This document shows positions 14,998-24,350 of a DNA stretch of 32,828 nt, piece by piece. How positions within the stretch are numbered: position 1 is the first letter of the stretch; each line of letters opens with the position of its first letter. Origin of the DNA: Pseudomonas sp. GM49. GTDB taxonomy: Bacteria; Pseudomonadota; Gammaproteobacteria; Pseudomonadales; Pseudomonadaceae. The DNA is taken from assembly GCF_000282355.1 (NCBI RefSeq), contig NZ_AKJL01000021.1, positions 1-32,828 on the forward strand, given 5' to 3'. The notes under the pieces are model-generated. The model was not told the origin of the DNA, made no database searches, and saw only the letters and a list, made by a program, of their open reading frames with translations. The position numbers and the translations under genes were made by a program.

Positions 14998-15474
14998 ATG
15001 CCTGATGAGATGTTGCACCTGCCTGTGGTCAACAGTCTGCTGGAGCGCCATAAGGGCTCTGCGGGTGCGCTGTTGCCCATTCTTCATGATATTCAGGAGC
15101 GCATCGGGTACATCCCCGATGTCGCCGTCCCCGAGATTGCCCATGCCCTGAACCTGAGCCAGGCCGAGGTTCGTGGGGTGATCAGTTTTTACCATGATTT
15201 CCGTACCGCGCCGCCTGCGCGGCATATCCTGCGGCTGTGCCGGGCTGAGTCGTGCAAGAGTCGCGGTGCCGAGCAGTTGGCTGCGCAGTTGCGTGAACGG
15301 CTGCAACTGGATGACCACGGTAGTAGTGCCGATGGCAGCATCAGTTTGCGGCCGGTGTATTGCCTTGGTGCCTGTGCCTGTTCGCCTGCCCTGGAGCTGG
15401 ATGGCCGGGTGCATGCGCGGCTGAGTGCCGAGCGTCTGGATGCCCTGCTCGACGCTTGCCGGGAGGACGCGTGA
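14998..15474 (+). CDS. fdsG: NAD-dependent formate dehydrogenase, gamma subunit (NuoE-like)
   Basis: The 158-residue protein is the 24-kDa/NuoE-type subunit with a thioredoxin-like fold. Four cysteines are placed to bind one 2Fe-2S cluster: Cys81, Cys86 (CRAESC), Cys122 and Cys126 (CLGAC). In FdsGBA enzymes this cluster lies near the FMN of the beta subunit. The ATG at 14998 has GAGGA eight bases upstream. Its stop overlaps the fdsB start (TGATG), which indicates translational coupling. It is the first gene of the four-gene operon fdsG-fdsB-fdsA-fdsD and cytoplasmic. The fds context, rather than a nuo cluster, decides the name. Confidence 0.92.
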   Translation: MPDEMLHLPVVNSLLERHKGSAGALLPILHDIQERIGYIPDVAVPEIAHALNLSQAEVRGVISFYHDFRTAPPARHILRLCRAESCKSRGAEQLAAQLRERLQLDDHGSSADGSISLRPVYCLGACACSPALELDGRVHARLSAERLDALLDACREDA

Positions 15475-17033
15475 TGCCGACTCTTTATCTTCCCTGTGAT
15501 TCGCTAGCCCGTGCCGTGGGTGCCGATGAGGTCTCCACGGCCCTGATCACTCAGGCCAAGGAACGCAATCTGCCGCTGGAACTGCAGCGCACCAGTTCAC
15601 GCGGCCTGTATTGGCTGGAGCCGTTGCTGGAAGTGGACAGCCCGCAAGGCCGGATCGGTTTCGGTCCGTTGACCGCTGCCGATGTGCCGTGCTTGCTCGA
15701 TGCCTTGCAAGGTGAGCCGTCTGCTCATCCGCTGGCCTTGGGCCTGGTGGAAGAGTTGCCCTATCTGAAGACTCAACAACGCCTGCTGTTTGCCCGCGCA
15801 GGTATCACCCGGCCGCTGTCGCTGGACGACTATCGAGCCCACGGCGGTTTCGAAGGTTTAACAAGAGCCATCGCCCTTGGCGGTGAGCAAACTGCGACCG
15901 CGGTGTTCGATTCAGGCCTGCGTGGCCGTGGCGGCGCGGCCTTCCCCGCCGGGATCAAATGGCGCACGGTGCGCGCTACTGAGGCCGCGCAAAAGTACAT
16001 TGTGTGCAACGCCGACGAAGGCGACTCTGGCACTTTCGCTGACCGCATGCTGATGGAAGGCGACCCTTTCCTGCTGATCGAAGGCATGGCCATTGCCGGC
16101 ATTACCGTCGGCGCCACCTACGGCTACATCTATGTGCGCTCGGAATATCCGGACGCCGTGGCCACGCTGCGTGCAGCGTTGAACATCGCCCGAGATGCCG
16201 GTTACCTGGGCGCCAATGTCGGCGGCAGCGGTCAGGCCTTCGATATGGAAGTGCGGGTCGGTGCCGGTGCTTACATCTGCGGTGAAGAAACCGCTCTGCT
16301 GGACTCTCTCGAAGGCAAGCGAGGGATCGTGCGCGCCAAGCCGCCTATTCCTGCCTTGAAGGGGTTGTTTGGACAGCCGACCCTTGTACACAACGTGCTG
16401 ACACTGGCCTCGGTGCCGCTGATTCTGGCCAAGGGTTCGCAGTTCTATCGTGATTACGGCATGGGCCGCTCCCTGGGCACCATGCCCTTCCAGTTGGCGG
16501 GCAATATTCGTCAGGGCGGGCTGGTGGAACGGGCCTTTGGCCTGACCCTGCGGGAACTGGTGGAAGACTACGGCGGAGGGACCGCCAGTGGCCGGCCGCT
16601 GAAGGCTGCACAGGTAGGTGGCCCGCTCGGTGCCTGGGTGCCGCCGTCGCAATTCGACACGCCGCTGGATTACGAAGCCTTCGCCGCCATTGGCGCGATG
16701 CTCGGTCACGGTGGTGTGGTGGTGGCGGACGACACGCTGGACATGGCCCATATGGCGCGCTTCGCGATGGAGTTCTGCGCCGAGGAATCCTGTGGCAAAT
16801 GCACGCCGTGCCGCATCGGCTCGACCCGCGGCGTTGAGGTAATCGACCGCCTGCTGGCCGCACCGGACGCGAGCGGTCGCGATGAGCAGGTGATCATCCT
16901 CAAGGACCTCTGCGACACCCTGCAATACGGTTCGCTGTGCGCGTTGGGCGGCATGGTTTCCTTTCCGGTCGCCAGCGCCCTCAAGCACTTCCCCGCCGAC
17001 TTCGGCTTGCAGCCCTCGGAGGCCGAGCAATGA
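15474..17033 (+). CDS. fdsB: NAD-dependent formate dehydrogenase, beta subunit (NuoF-like, FMN/NAD)
   Basis: The 519-residue subunit passes electrons from the iron-sulfur chain to NAD+. An N-terminal extension of about 110 residues resembles the thioredoxin-like domain often fused to such subunits. It is followed by the FMN-binding GRGGAAFPAGIKW at 151-163, the NAD-site segment GAGAYICGEET at 263-273, and the 4Fe-4S motif ESCGKCTPCR with Cys440, Cys443, Cys446 and Cys489. The start is the ATG at 15474, overlapping the fdsG stop; an upstream in-frame start at 15360 lies inside fdsG and is unlikely. Its end overlaps fdsA by ATGA. All expected cofactor ligands are present, so the subunit looks functional. 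Confidence 0.93.
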   Translation: MPTLYLPCDSLARAVGADEVSTALITQAKERNLPLELQRTSSRGLYWLEPLLEVDSPQGRIGFGPLTAADVPCLLDALQGEPSAHPLALGLVEELPYLKTQQRLLFARAGITRPLSLDDYRAHGGFEGLTRAIALGGEQTATAVFDSGLRGRGGAAFPAGIKWRTVRATEAAQKYIVCNADEGDSGTFADRMLMEGDPFLLIEGMAIAGITVGATYGYIYVRSEYPDAVATLRAALNIARDAGYLGANVGGSGQAFDMEVRVGAGAYICGEETALLDSLEGKRGIVRAKPPIPALKGLFGQPTLVHNVLTLASVPLILAKGSQFYRDYGMGRSLGTMPFQLAGNIRQGGLVERAFGLTLRELVEDYGGGTASGRPLKAAQVGGPLGAWVPPSQFDTPLDYEAFAAIGAMLGHGGVVVADDTLDMAHMARFAMEFCAEESCGKCTPCRIGSTRGVEVIDRLLAAPDASGRDEQVIILKDLCDTLQYGSLCALGGMVSFPVASALKHFPADFGLQPSEAEQ

Positions 17034-19903
17034 TCACTCTCTTCGACCCGAAAACCGACATCGACCTCGGAACGCCGGCCCGCGACAGCCAGGTGCAAGT
17101 CACCCTGAACATCGACGGCCGCAGCATCAGCGTGCCCGAAGGCACTTCGGTGATGCGCGCCGCCGCGCTGCTGGGCACCACCATTCCCAAACTCTGTGCC
17201 ACCGACAGCCTGGAAGCCTTCGGCTCCTGCCGCATGTGTTTGGTGGAGATCGATGGTATGCGCGGATACCCGGCATCCTGCACCACGCCGGTCACTGAAG
17301 GCATGACCGTACACACTCAGACGCCGAAGCTCGCGACGCTGCGGCGCAACGTCATGGAGTTGTACATCTCCGATCACCCGCTGGACTGCCTGACCTGCTC
17401 GGCCAATGGCAACTGCGAGCTGCAAACCGTGGCCGGTCAGGTCGGCCTGCGGGAGGTGCGTTACGGCTATGAAGGCGACAACCATCTGGCCGATGTGAAG
17501 GACACGTCCAACCCCTATTTCGACTACGACCCGAGCAAGTGCATCGTCTGCAACCGCTGCGTGCGCGCCTGCGAAGAAACCCAGGGCACCTTTGCCCTGA
17601 CCATTACCGGGCGCGGTTTTGAATCCCGCGTGGCCGCCGCCGGTGGTGAGAACTTCCTAGAATCGGAATGCGTGTCCTGCGGCGCCTGTGTGCAGGCCTG
17701 CCCGACTGCGACCCTGATGGAAAAAAGCGTGGTCGAACTGGGTCAACCGGAACGCAGTGTGATCACCACCTGTGCCTATTGCGGCGTGGGCTGCTCGTTC
17801 CGCGCCGAGATGAAAGGCGACCAGCTGGTGCGCATGGTTCCGGACAAGAACGGCCATGCCAACCACGGCCACTCCTGCGTCAAGGGGCGCTTTGCCTGGG
17901 GCTACGCCACCCACCCGGATCGCATCACCAAACCGATGATCCGCAAACACATCAACGACCCGTGGCAGGAAGTCAGCTGGGATGAAGCGGTGACCTACGC
18001 CGCCAGCGAATTCCGTCGGTTGCAGCAGAAATATGGCCGCGACTCCATTGGTGGGATCACCTCCAGCCGCTGCACCAACGAAGAAACCTACCTGGTGCAA
18101 AAACTGGTGCGCGCAGCCTTCGGCAACAACAACGTCGACACCTGTGCGCGGGTCTGCCACTCGCCGACCGGCTATGGCCTGAAACAAACCCTTGGCGAGT
18201 CCGCCGGCACCCAGAGTTTCGACTCGGTGATGCAGGCCGATGTGATCCTGGTGATGGGCGCCAACCCCAGCGACGCCCACCCGGTGTTCGCCTCCCAGCT
18301 CAAGCGCCGCCTGCGTGAAGGCGCGCGGCTGATCGTCATCGACCCGCGGCGCATTGATCTGGTGGACACGGTGCATGCCCGCGCCGAACTGCACCTGGCC
18401 CTGCGCCCGGGCACCAACGTCGCCATGCTCAACGCCCTGGCCCACGTCATCGTCACCGAAGGCTTGCTCAACCAGGCCTTTATCGATGCCCGTTGCGAGG
18501 GCAGCGATTTCGCCCGCTGGAGCGAGTTCGTCAGCCGTGCGGAAAACTCGCCGGAAGCCCTTGGCCCTGTCTGCGGCGTCGCCGCTGCCGACATCCGTGC
18601 CGCCGCGCGGCTGTATGCCACCGGCGGCAACGCGGCGATCTACTACGGCCTGGGCGTCACCGAACACAGCCAGGGCAGCACTGCGGTCATGGGCATCGCC
18701 AACCTGGCCATGGTCACTGGCAACATCGGTCGTGAAGGCGTGGGCGTGAACCCGCTGCGCGGGCAGAACAACGTGCAGGGTTCCTGCGACATGGGTTCCT
18801 TCCCCCACGAATTGCCCGGCTACCGGCACATCTCCAACGAGGTGGTAAGGGCGCAGTTCGAACAGGCCTGGAACGTCACCCTGCAACCTGATCCGGGCCT
18901 GCGCATCCCGAACATGTTCGAGTCGGCCCTGGCCGGCAGTTTCAAAGGCCTGTATTGCCAGGGCGAGGACATCGCCCAGAGCGATCCGAATACCCAGCAC
19001 GTCACCGCCGCTTTGTCGGCGATGGAGTGCGTGGTGGTGCAGGATATTTTCCTCAACGAAACCGCCAAGTTCGCTCATGTGTTCCTGCCGGGCAGTTCGT
19101 TCCTGGAAAAAGACGGCACCTTCACCAATGCCGAGCGGCGCATCTCCCGGGTGCGCAAGGTCATGGAGCCGCTGGGCGGCAAGGCCGACTGGGAAGGCAC
19201 AGTTGCGCTGGCCAATGCTTTGGGCTACCCGATGAACTACAAACATCCATCGGAAATCATGGATGAAATCGCCAGCCTGACGCCGACCTTCACCAACGTC
19301 AGCTACACCGAACTGGATCGCCACGGCAGCCTGCAATGGCCGTGCAACGCCGAGGCACCGGACGGCACACCGACCATGCACATCGAGCAATTCGTGCGCG
19401 GCAAGGGGCGCTTCATGCTCACTGGTTATGTGCCCACCGAGGAAAAGGTCAACAGTCGCTATCCGCTGCTGCTGACCACCGGGCGCATCCTCAGCCAGTA
19501 CAACGTCGGCGCCCAGACCCGGCGCACCGACAACGTCGCCTGGCACGACGAAGACCGCCTGGAAATCCACCCGTCCGACGCCGAGAGCCGTGGCATCAAC
19601 GAAGGTGACTGGGTCGGCATCGGCAGCCGCGCCGGCCAGACCGTACTGCGTGCGCGGGTCACCGAACGGGTCGCCCCGGGCGTGGTGTACACCACTTTCC
19701 ACTTCCCGGAATCGGGGGCCAACGTGATCACCACCGACAACTCCGACTGGGCCACCAACTGTCCGGAGTACAAGGTCACCGCCGTGGAAGTCAGCCGCGT
19801 CTACCACCCTTCGGAGTGGCAAAAACGCTATCAGGCGTTCAGTGATGAACAGCATCGTCTGTTGAATGAACGCCGTCAGGCGAAAGCGGAGGTACGCCGA
19901 TGA
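17030..19903 (+). CDS. fdsA: NAD-dependent formate dehydrogenase, alpha (catalytic) subunit
   Basis: The 957-residue catalytic subunit oxidises formate to CO2 at a molybdenum (or tungsten) bis-pyranopterin centre. From the N-terminus it shows a 2Fe-2S domain (Cys56, Cys67, Cys70, Cys84), a His-ligated 4Fe-4S cluster (His116, Cys120, Cys123, Cys129), two ferredoxin-type 4Fe-4S motifs (Cys171/174/177/181 and Cys214/217/220/224), a proximal 4Fe-4S site (Cys248/251/255/283, with Lys285) and the active site Cys376-His377 in ARVCHSPTG. It is therefore a cysteine, not a selenocysteine, enzyme. The C-terminal molybdopterin dinucleotide-binding domain is complete. The ATG at 17030 overlaps the fdsB stop; longer starts lie inside fdsB. 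No Tat signal is present, in line with a soluble cytoplasmic enzyme. Confidence 0.95.
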   Translation: MITLFDPKTDIDLGTPARDSQVQVTLNIDGRSISVPEGTSVMRAAALLGTTIPKLCATDSLEAFGSCRMCLVEIDGMRGYPASCTTPVTEGMTVHTQTPKLATLRRNVMELYISDHPLDCLTCSANGNCELQTVAGQVGLREVRYGYEGDNHLADVKDTSNPYFDYDPSKCIVCNRCVRACEETQGTFALTITGRGFESRVAAAGGENFLESECVSCGACVQACPTATLMEKSVVELGQPERSVITTCAYCGVGCSFRAEMKGDQLVRMVPDKNGHANHGHSCVKGRFAWGYATHPDRITKPMIRKHINDPWQEVSWDEAVTYAASEFRRLQQKYGRDSIGGITSSRCTNEETYLVQKLVRAAFGNNNVDTCARVCHSPTGYGLKQTLGESAGTQSFDSVMQADVILVMGANPSDAHPVFASQLKRRLREGARLIVIDPRRIDLVDTVHARAELHLALRPGTNVAMLNALAHVIVTEGLLNQAFIDARCEGSDFARWSEFVSRAENSPEALGPVCGVAAADIRAAARLYATGGNAAIYYGLGVTEHSQGSTAVMGIANLAMVTGNIGREGVGVNPLRGQNNVQGSCDMGSFPHELPGYRHISNEVVRAQFEQAWNVTLQPDPGLRIPNMFESALAGSFKGLYCQGEDIAQSDPNTQHVTAALSAMECVVVQDIFLNETAKFAHVFLPGSSFLEKDGTFTNAERRISRVRKVMEPLGGKADWEGTVALANALGYPMNYKHPSEIMDEIASLTPTFTNVSYTELDRHGSLQWPCNAEAPDGTPTMHIEQFVRGKGRFMLTGYVPTEEKVNSRYPLLLTTGRILSQYNVGAQTRRTDNVAWHDEDRLEIHPSDAESRGINEGDWVGIGSRAGQTVLRARVTERVAPGVVYTTFHFPESGANVITTDNSDWATNCPEYKVTAVEVSRVYHPSEWQKRYQAFSDEQHRLLNERRQAKAEVRR

Positions 19904-20121
19904 GCACTGAAAACCTGATCAAGATGGCCAACCAGATCGCCCAGTACTTCACCAGCGAACCGGACCAGCAACTGGCCGTACTCGGCGTGCGTAATCATCT
20001 GCAGATGTACTGGACGCCCGGCATGCGCAAGGAGTTGCTGGCCTGGCAGACGGAGCATCAGGGGGCAGATTTGCACCCGCTGGCGCAGGCGGCGGTGAGT
20101 GGGGCGGGTTGGGAGGCTTAG
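19900..20121 (+). CDS. fdsD: NAD-dependent formate dehydrogenase, delta subunit
   Basis: The 73-residue protein starts with MSTENLIKMANQIAQYF and contains VRNHLQMYWTPGMRKEL, the pattern of FdsD, a small subunit or maturation helper of the soluble NAD-linked formate dehydrogenases. The ATG at 19900 overlaps the fdsA stop (ATGA), so it is coupled to the catalytic subunit. It is the last gene of the operon; no fdsC/fdhD-type sulfurtransferase gene follows. A REPIN lies 24 bases after the stop and may act as the 3' end of the mRNA. Confidence 0.9.
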   Translation: MSTENLIKMANQIAQYFTSEPDQQLAVLGVRNHLQMYWTPGMRKELLAWQTEHQGADLHPLAQAAVSGAGWEA

Positions 20122-20145
20122 GTTCAACCTGCTGGCTGCCCCCCC

Positions 20146-20245
20146 TGTAGGAGCGAGCTTGCTCGCGAAAAACTCAAGGACACCACGCTTATCCAGAATT
20201 CGCGCGTTATCGTTGACGTCCATCGCGAGCAAGCTCGCTCCTACA
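20146..20245. repeat. REPIN 1 (100 bp, two inverted REPs)
   Basis: Two REP sequences face each other at 20146-20168 and 20223-20245. Its interior, read on the minus strand, matches that of REPIN 2 over GTCAACGATAACGCG. It separates two convergent transcription units, and its right end supplies the stop codon of the ion-channel gene. Confidence 0.9.
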
Positions 20246-20582
20246 CATCTTTCCGTGACGCTGTCACGGTCACTTCAATCGCCCGGACACTGATCGCCGC
20301 GAATGTCGCCGTCATCAGTACGCCGTTGAACCCCAGCAGCACCGCCAGCACTCGCGAGACGCCGAGCTTGGGCACGAGCTCGCCGTAGCCGATGGTCAGG
20401 CCCGTCACGAAGGCGAAATAAACACCGTCATCAGGGCTCCACCCTTCCAGGTGGGCGATGATGAGGCCGAACGCAATGATCACTAGCAGCAGTATCGAGA
20501 AGATCGGCCACACCACTTTGAAGTAGAACCAGACGGCTTTGTAGAACTCGTGGCGGACGTTTGATGCACGGGCGAGGTTCAT
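20241..20582 (-). CDS. Small two-transmembrane potassium-channel-like protein
   Basis: From the ATG at 20582 (AGGAAG upstream) the product has 113 residues: a hydrophobic segment at about 26-47, a pore region VYFAFVTGLTIGYGELVPK, and a second hydrophobic segment at about 79-100. TIGYGE is a close variant of the TVGYGD selectivity filter, so it is a 2TM pore-loop channel subunit that would have to form a tetramer in the inner membrane. A longer frame from 20726 lacks support. There is no regulatory (RCK) domain. The TAG stop codon lies inside the REP sequence at 20241-20243, so the end of the protein was probably set by REP insertion. Ion selectivity is inferred from the filter only. Confidence 0.8.
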   Translation of the reverse strand: MNLARASNVRHEFYKAVWFYFKVVWPIFSILLLVIIAFGLIIAHLEGWSPDDGVYFAFVTGLTIGYGELVPKLGVSRVLAVLLGFNGVLMTATFAAISVRAIEVTVTASRKDV

Positions 20583-20758
20583 GTCGTGGGCTTCCTGGGG
20601 TTTGCCTGACCGGCAATTGAATGCGCAGCGGTTCAATACCCCGTTCAGCTTGGCACAAGCGCTGAAAACTGCGACCAACGGGGCGTTATCTCTGGCGAGG
20701 ACTATGACAAAGATGACGCCCCACAAACTATCCAGAAACCGCCTGCTGTTGGATTCCT

Positions 20759-20858
20759 TGTAGGAGCGAGCCTGCTCGCGATGGTCGTCAACGATAACGC
20801 GTGTTTCCTGTTTAAACGCGGCGCTCTCCAGTCCATCGCGAGCAAGCTCGCTCCTACA
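20759..20858. repeat. REPIN 2 (100 bp, two inverted REPs)
   Basis: REPs at 20759-20781 and 20836-20858 face each other. The interior begins ATGGTCGTCAACGATAACGC and closely resembles that of REPIN 3. The rest of the gap between the channel gene and the acyl-CoA ligase gene (20583-20898) shows no other feature. Confidence 0.9.
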
Positions 20859-20898
20859 AAAAAATTGCCATCATCGGTGGTGATGGCAGGCTTATCCC

Positions 20899-22542
20899 TC
20901 AGTTCGCTTCGCTTTCCCGGATCAGCTTTTTGTTGATCTTGCCGACGCTGGTCTTGGGGATTTCGGCGACGAACTTGAACTGCTTGGGGATCGCCCATTT
21001 GTTGATGCGGCCGCCGTCAACGAAGGCTTGCAGGTGCGTCTCCAGAATCTTGCGGTCCAGGTATTGGCCCGGCTCGCTGACGACCATGGCCATGGGTCGT
21101 TCACCCCATTGCTCATCAACGATGCCCACCACCGCGACGGACATGACGGCCGGGTGTTCGCTGATCAGGCTTTCCAGTTCCAGGGAGCTGATCCACTCGC
21201 CGCCGGTTTTGATCACGTCCTTGATGCGGTCCTTGATTTCCACGCCGCCCAGTTTGTCGATGGAGGCCATGTCGCCGGTGTGCAGCCAGCCGTTGTGCCA
21301 CAGCTCCGCGCCTTTGTCCGGGGCTTTGAGATAGCCCTGGGTCAGCCACGGCGCGCGCACCACGATCTCGCCAAGGGACTCGCCGTCATGGGCCACGTCA
21401 TTGCCCTCGGCGTCGATGATTTTCAGGTCGACCAGCGGCACCGGCGTGCCGGTCTTGATACGGGTCGGCAGTTGGGCTTCGGCGGATAGCTGGCGGTCTT
21501 CGTCGCGCAGGTAGGTCAGGCACAGCAACGGGCAGGTTTCCGACATGCCATAGCCGGCGTGTACCACCATGCCTTTGGCGCTGGCTTCGCTGGCGATGCC
21601 GAGGGTCAGCGCACTGCCGCCGAGGAGCATTTTCCAGCCGTCGAAACGGGTCGCCTTGCCTTCCGCACAGTTGAGGATCATCTGCAGGATGGTCGGCACG
21701 CAGTGGGAGAAGGTCACCTTCTCTTCGCGGTACAGCTTGACCAGGCTGTTGGGCTCGTAGCGGCCCGGATACACCTGCTTGATGCCCATCAGGGTTGCGA
21801 CATACGGCACGCCCCACGCATGCACGTGGAACATCGGCGTGATCGGCATGTACACGTCGTCGGAACGCAGCAGCGGCTGGCCCTGATAGACGCCCAGGGT
21901 GCCGACAGCATTCAGGGTGTGCAGCACCAGTTGCCGATGGCTGAAGTACACGCCTTTCGGGTCGCCGGTGGTGCCGGTGGTGTAGAACAGCGTCGCTACC
22001 GAGTTCTCGTCGAAATCCGGGAAGTCGTATTGGTCCGGGGCCAGGGACAGCAACTGCTCGTACTCACCGAACACCGGCAGCGAGGTCATGGTCGCCTCGT
22101 CATCGGTGAGCTGCAGGTAGCCTTTTACGGTTTCCAGCCGCCCGTGGATCTGCTCGACCAGGGGCAGGAAGTCGTCATGCACCAGCACCAGGTCATCTTC
22201 GGCGTGGTTCATGGTGAACAGCACCTGCTCCGGCGACAGGCGAATGTTCACCGTGTGCAGCACCGCGCCGATCATCGGCACGGCGAAGAAGCATTCCAGG
22301 TAGCGGTGGCTGTCCCAGTCGAGCAGGGCCACGGTATCCCCGGCCTTGACCCCGGCCGCCGTCAGCGCATTGGCCAGTCGGCGGATGCGCTGGTTCAGCG
22401 TCTGGTAGCTGTAGCGCAGTTTGTCGGCGTAGACGATTTCCCGGCCCGGCTCGTAGCGCACGCCGGACAGCAGCAATTGCTTGATCAGCAAGGGATAGGC
22501 ATAAGCGCCGTCGGCGGGCGGGATTATTTTTGTATTCAGCAT
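20899..22542 (-). CDS. Fatty-acid (medium/long-chain) acyl-CoA ligase, AlkK-like
   Basis: The 547-residue protein belongs to the AMP-forming acyl-CoA synthetase (ANL) superfamily. It shows the P-loop FYTTGTTGDPKG (about 186-197), the GWLHTGD aspartate motif, KDVIKTGGEWISS, and the C-terminal PKTSVGKINKK with the catalytic Lys. Its overall look is closest to AlkK-type medium-chain ligases. It would activate a carboxylic acid with ATP and CoA in the cytoplasm, the entry step to the adjacent acyl-CoA dehydrogenase. The ATG at 22542 has AAGGA upstream; longer frames run into the dehydrogenase gene. Only 23 bases separate it from that gene, so the two are probably co-transcribed. The exact substrate cannot be read from sequence. 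Confidence 0.88.
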   Translation of the reverse strand: MLNTKIIPPADGAYAYPLLIKQLLLSGVRYEPGREIVYADKLRYSYQTLNQRIRRLANALTAAGVKAGDTVALLDWDSHRYLECFFAVPMIGAVLHTVNIRLSPEQVLFTMNHAEDDLVLVHDDFLPLVEQIHGRLETVKGYLQLTDDEATMTSLPVFGEYEQLLSLAPDQYDFPDFDENSVATLFYTTGTTGDPKGVYFSHRQLVLHTLNAVGTLGVYQGQPLLRSDDVYMPITPMFHVHAWGVPYVATLMGIKQVYPGRYEPNSLVKLYREEKVTFSHCVPTILQMILNCAEGKATRFDGWKMLLGGSALTLGIASEASAKGMVVHAGYGMSETCPLLCLTYLRDEDRQLSAEAQLPTRIKTGTPVPLVDLKIIDAEGNDVAHDGESLGEIVVRAPWLTQGYLKAPDKGAELWHNGWLHTGDMASIDKLGGVEIKDRIKDVIKTGGEWISSLELESLISEHPAVMSVAVVGIVDEQWGERPMAMVVSEPGQYLDRKILETHLQAFVDGGRINKWAIPKQFKFVAEIPKTSVGKINKKLIRESEAN

Positions 22543-22565
22543 GGTTGGAGTTCCTTGTCCTTCGA

Positions 22566-24344
<1,779 letters not shown>

Positions 24345-24350
24345 CTTGGC

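Noticed and set aside
17657..19855. Very long minus-strand frame opposite fdsA
   Set aside because: Shadow of the GC-rich fdsA codon pattern; fdsA has complete catalytic and iron-sulfur motifs on the plus strand.
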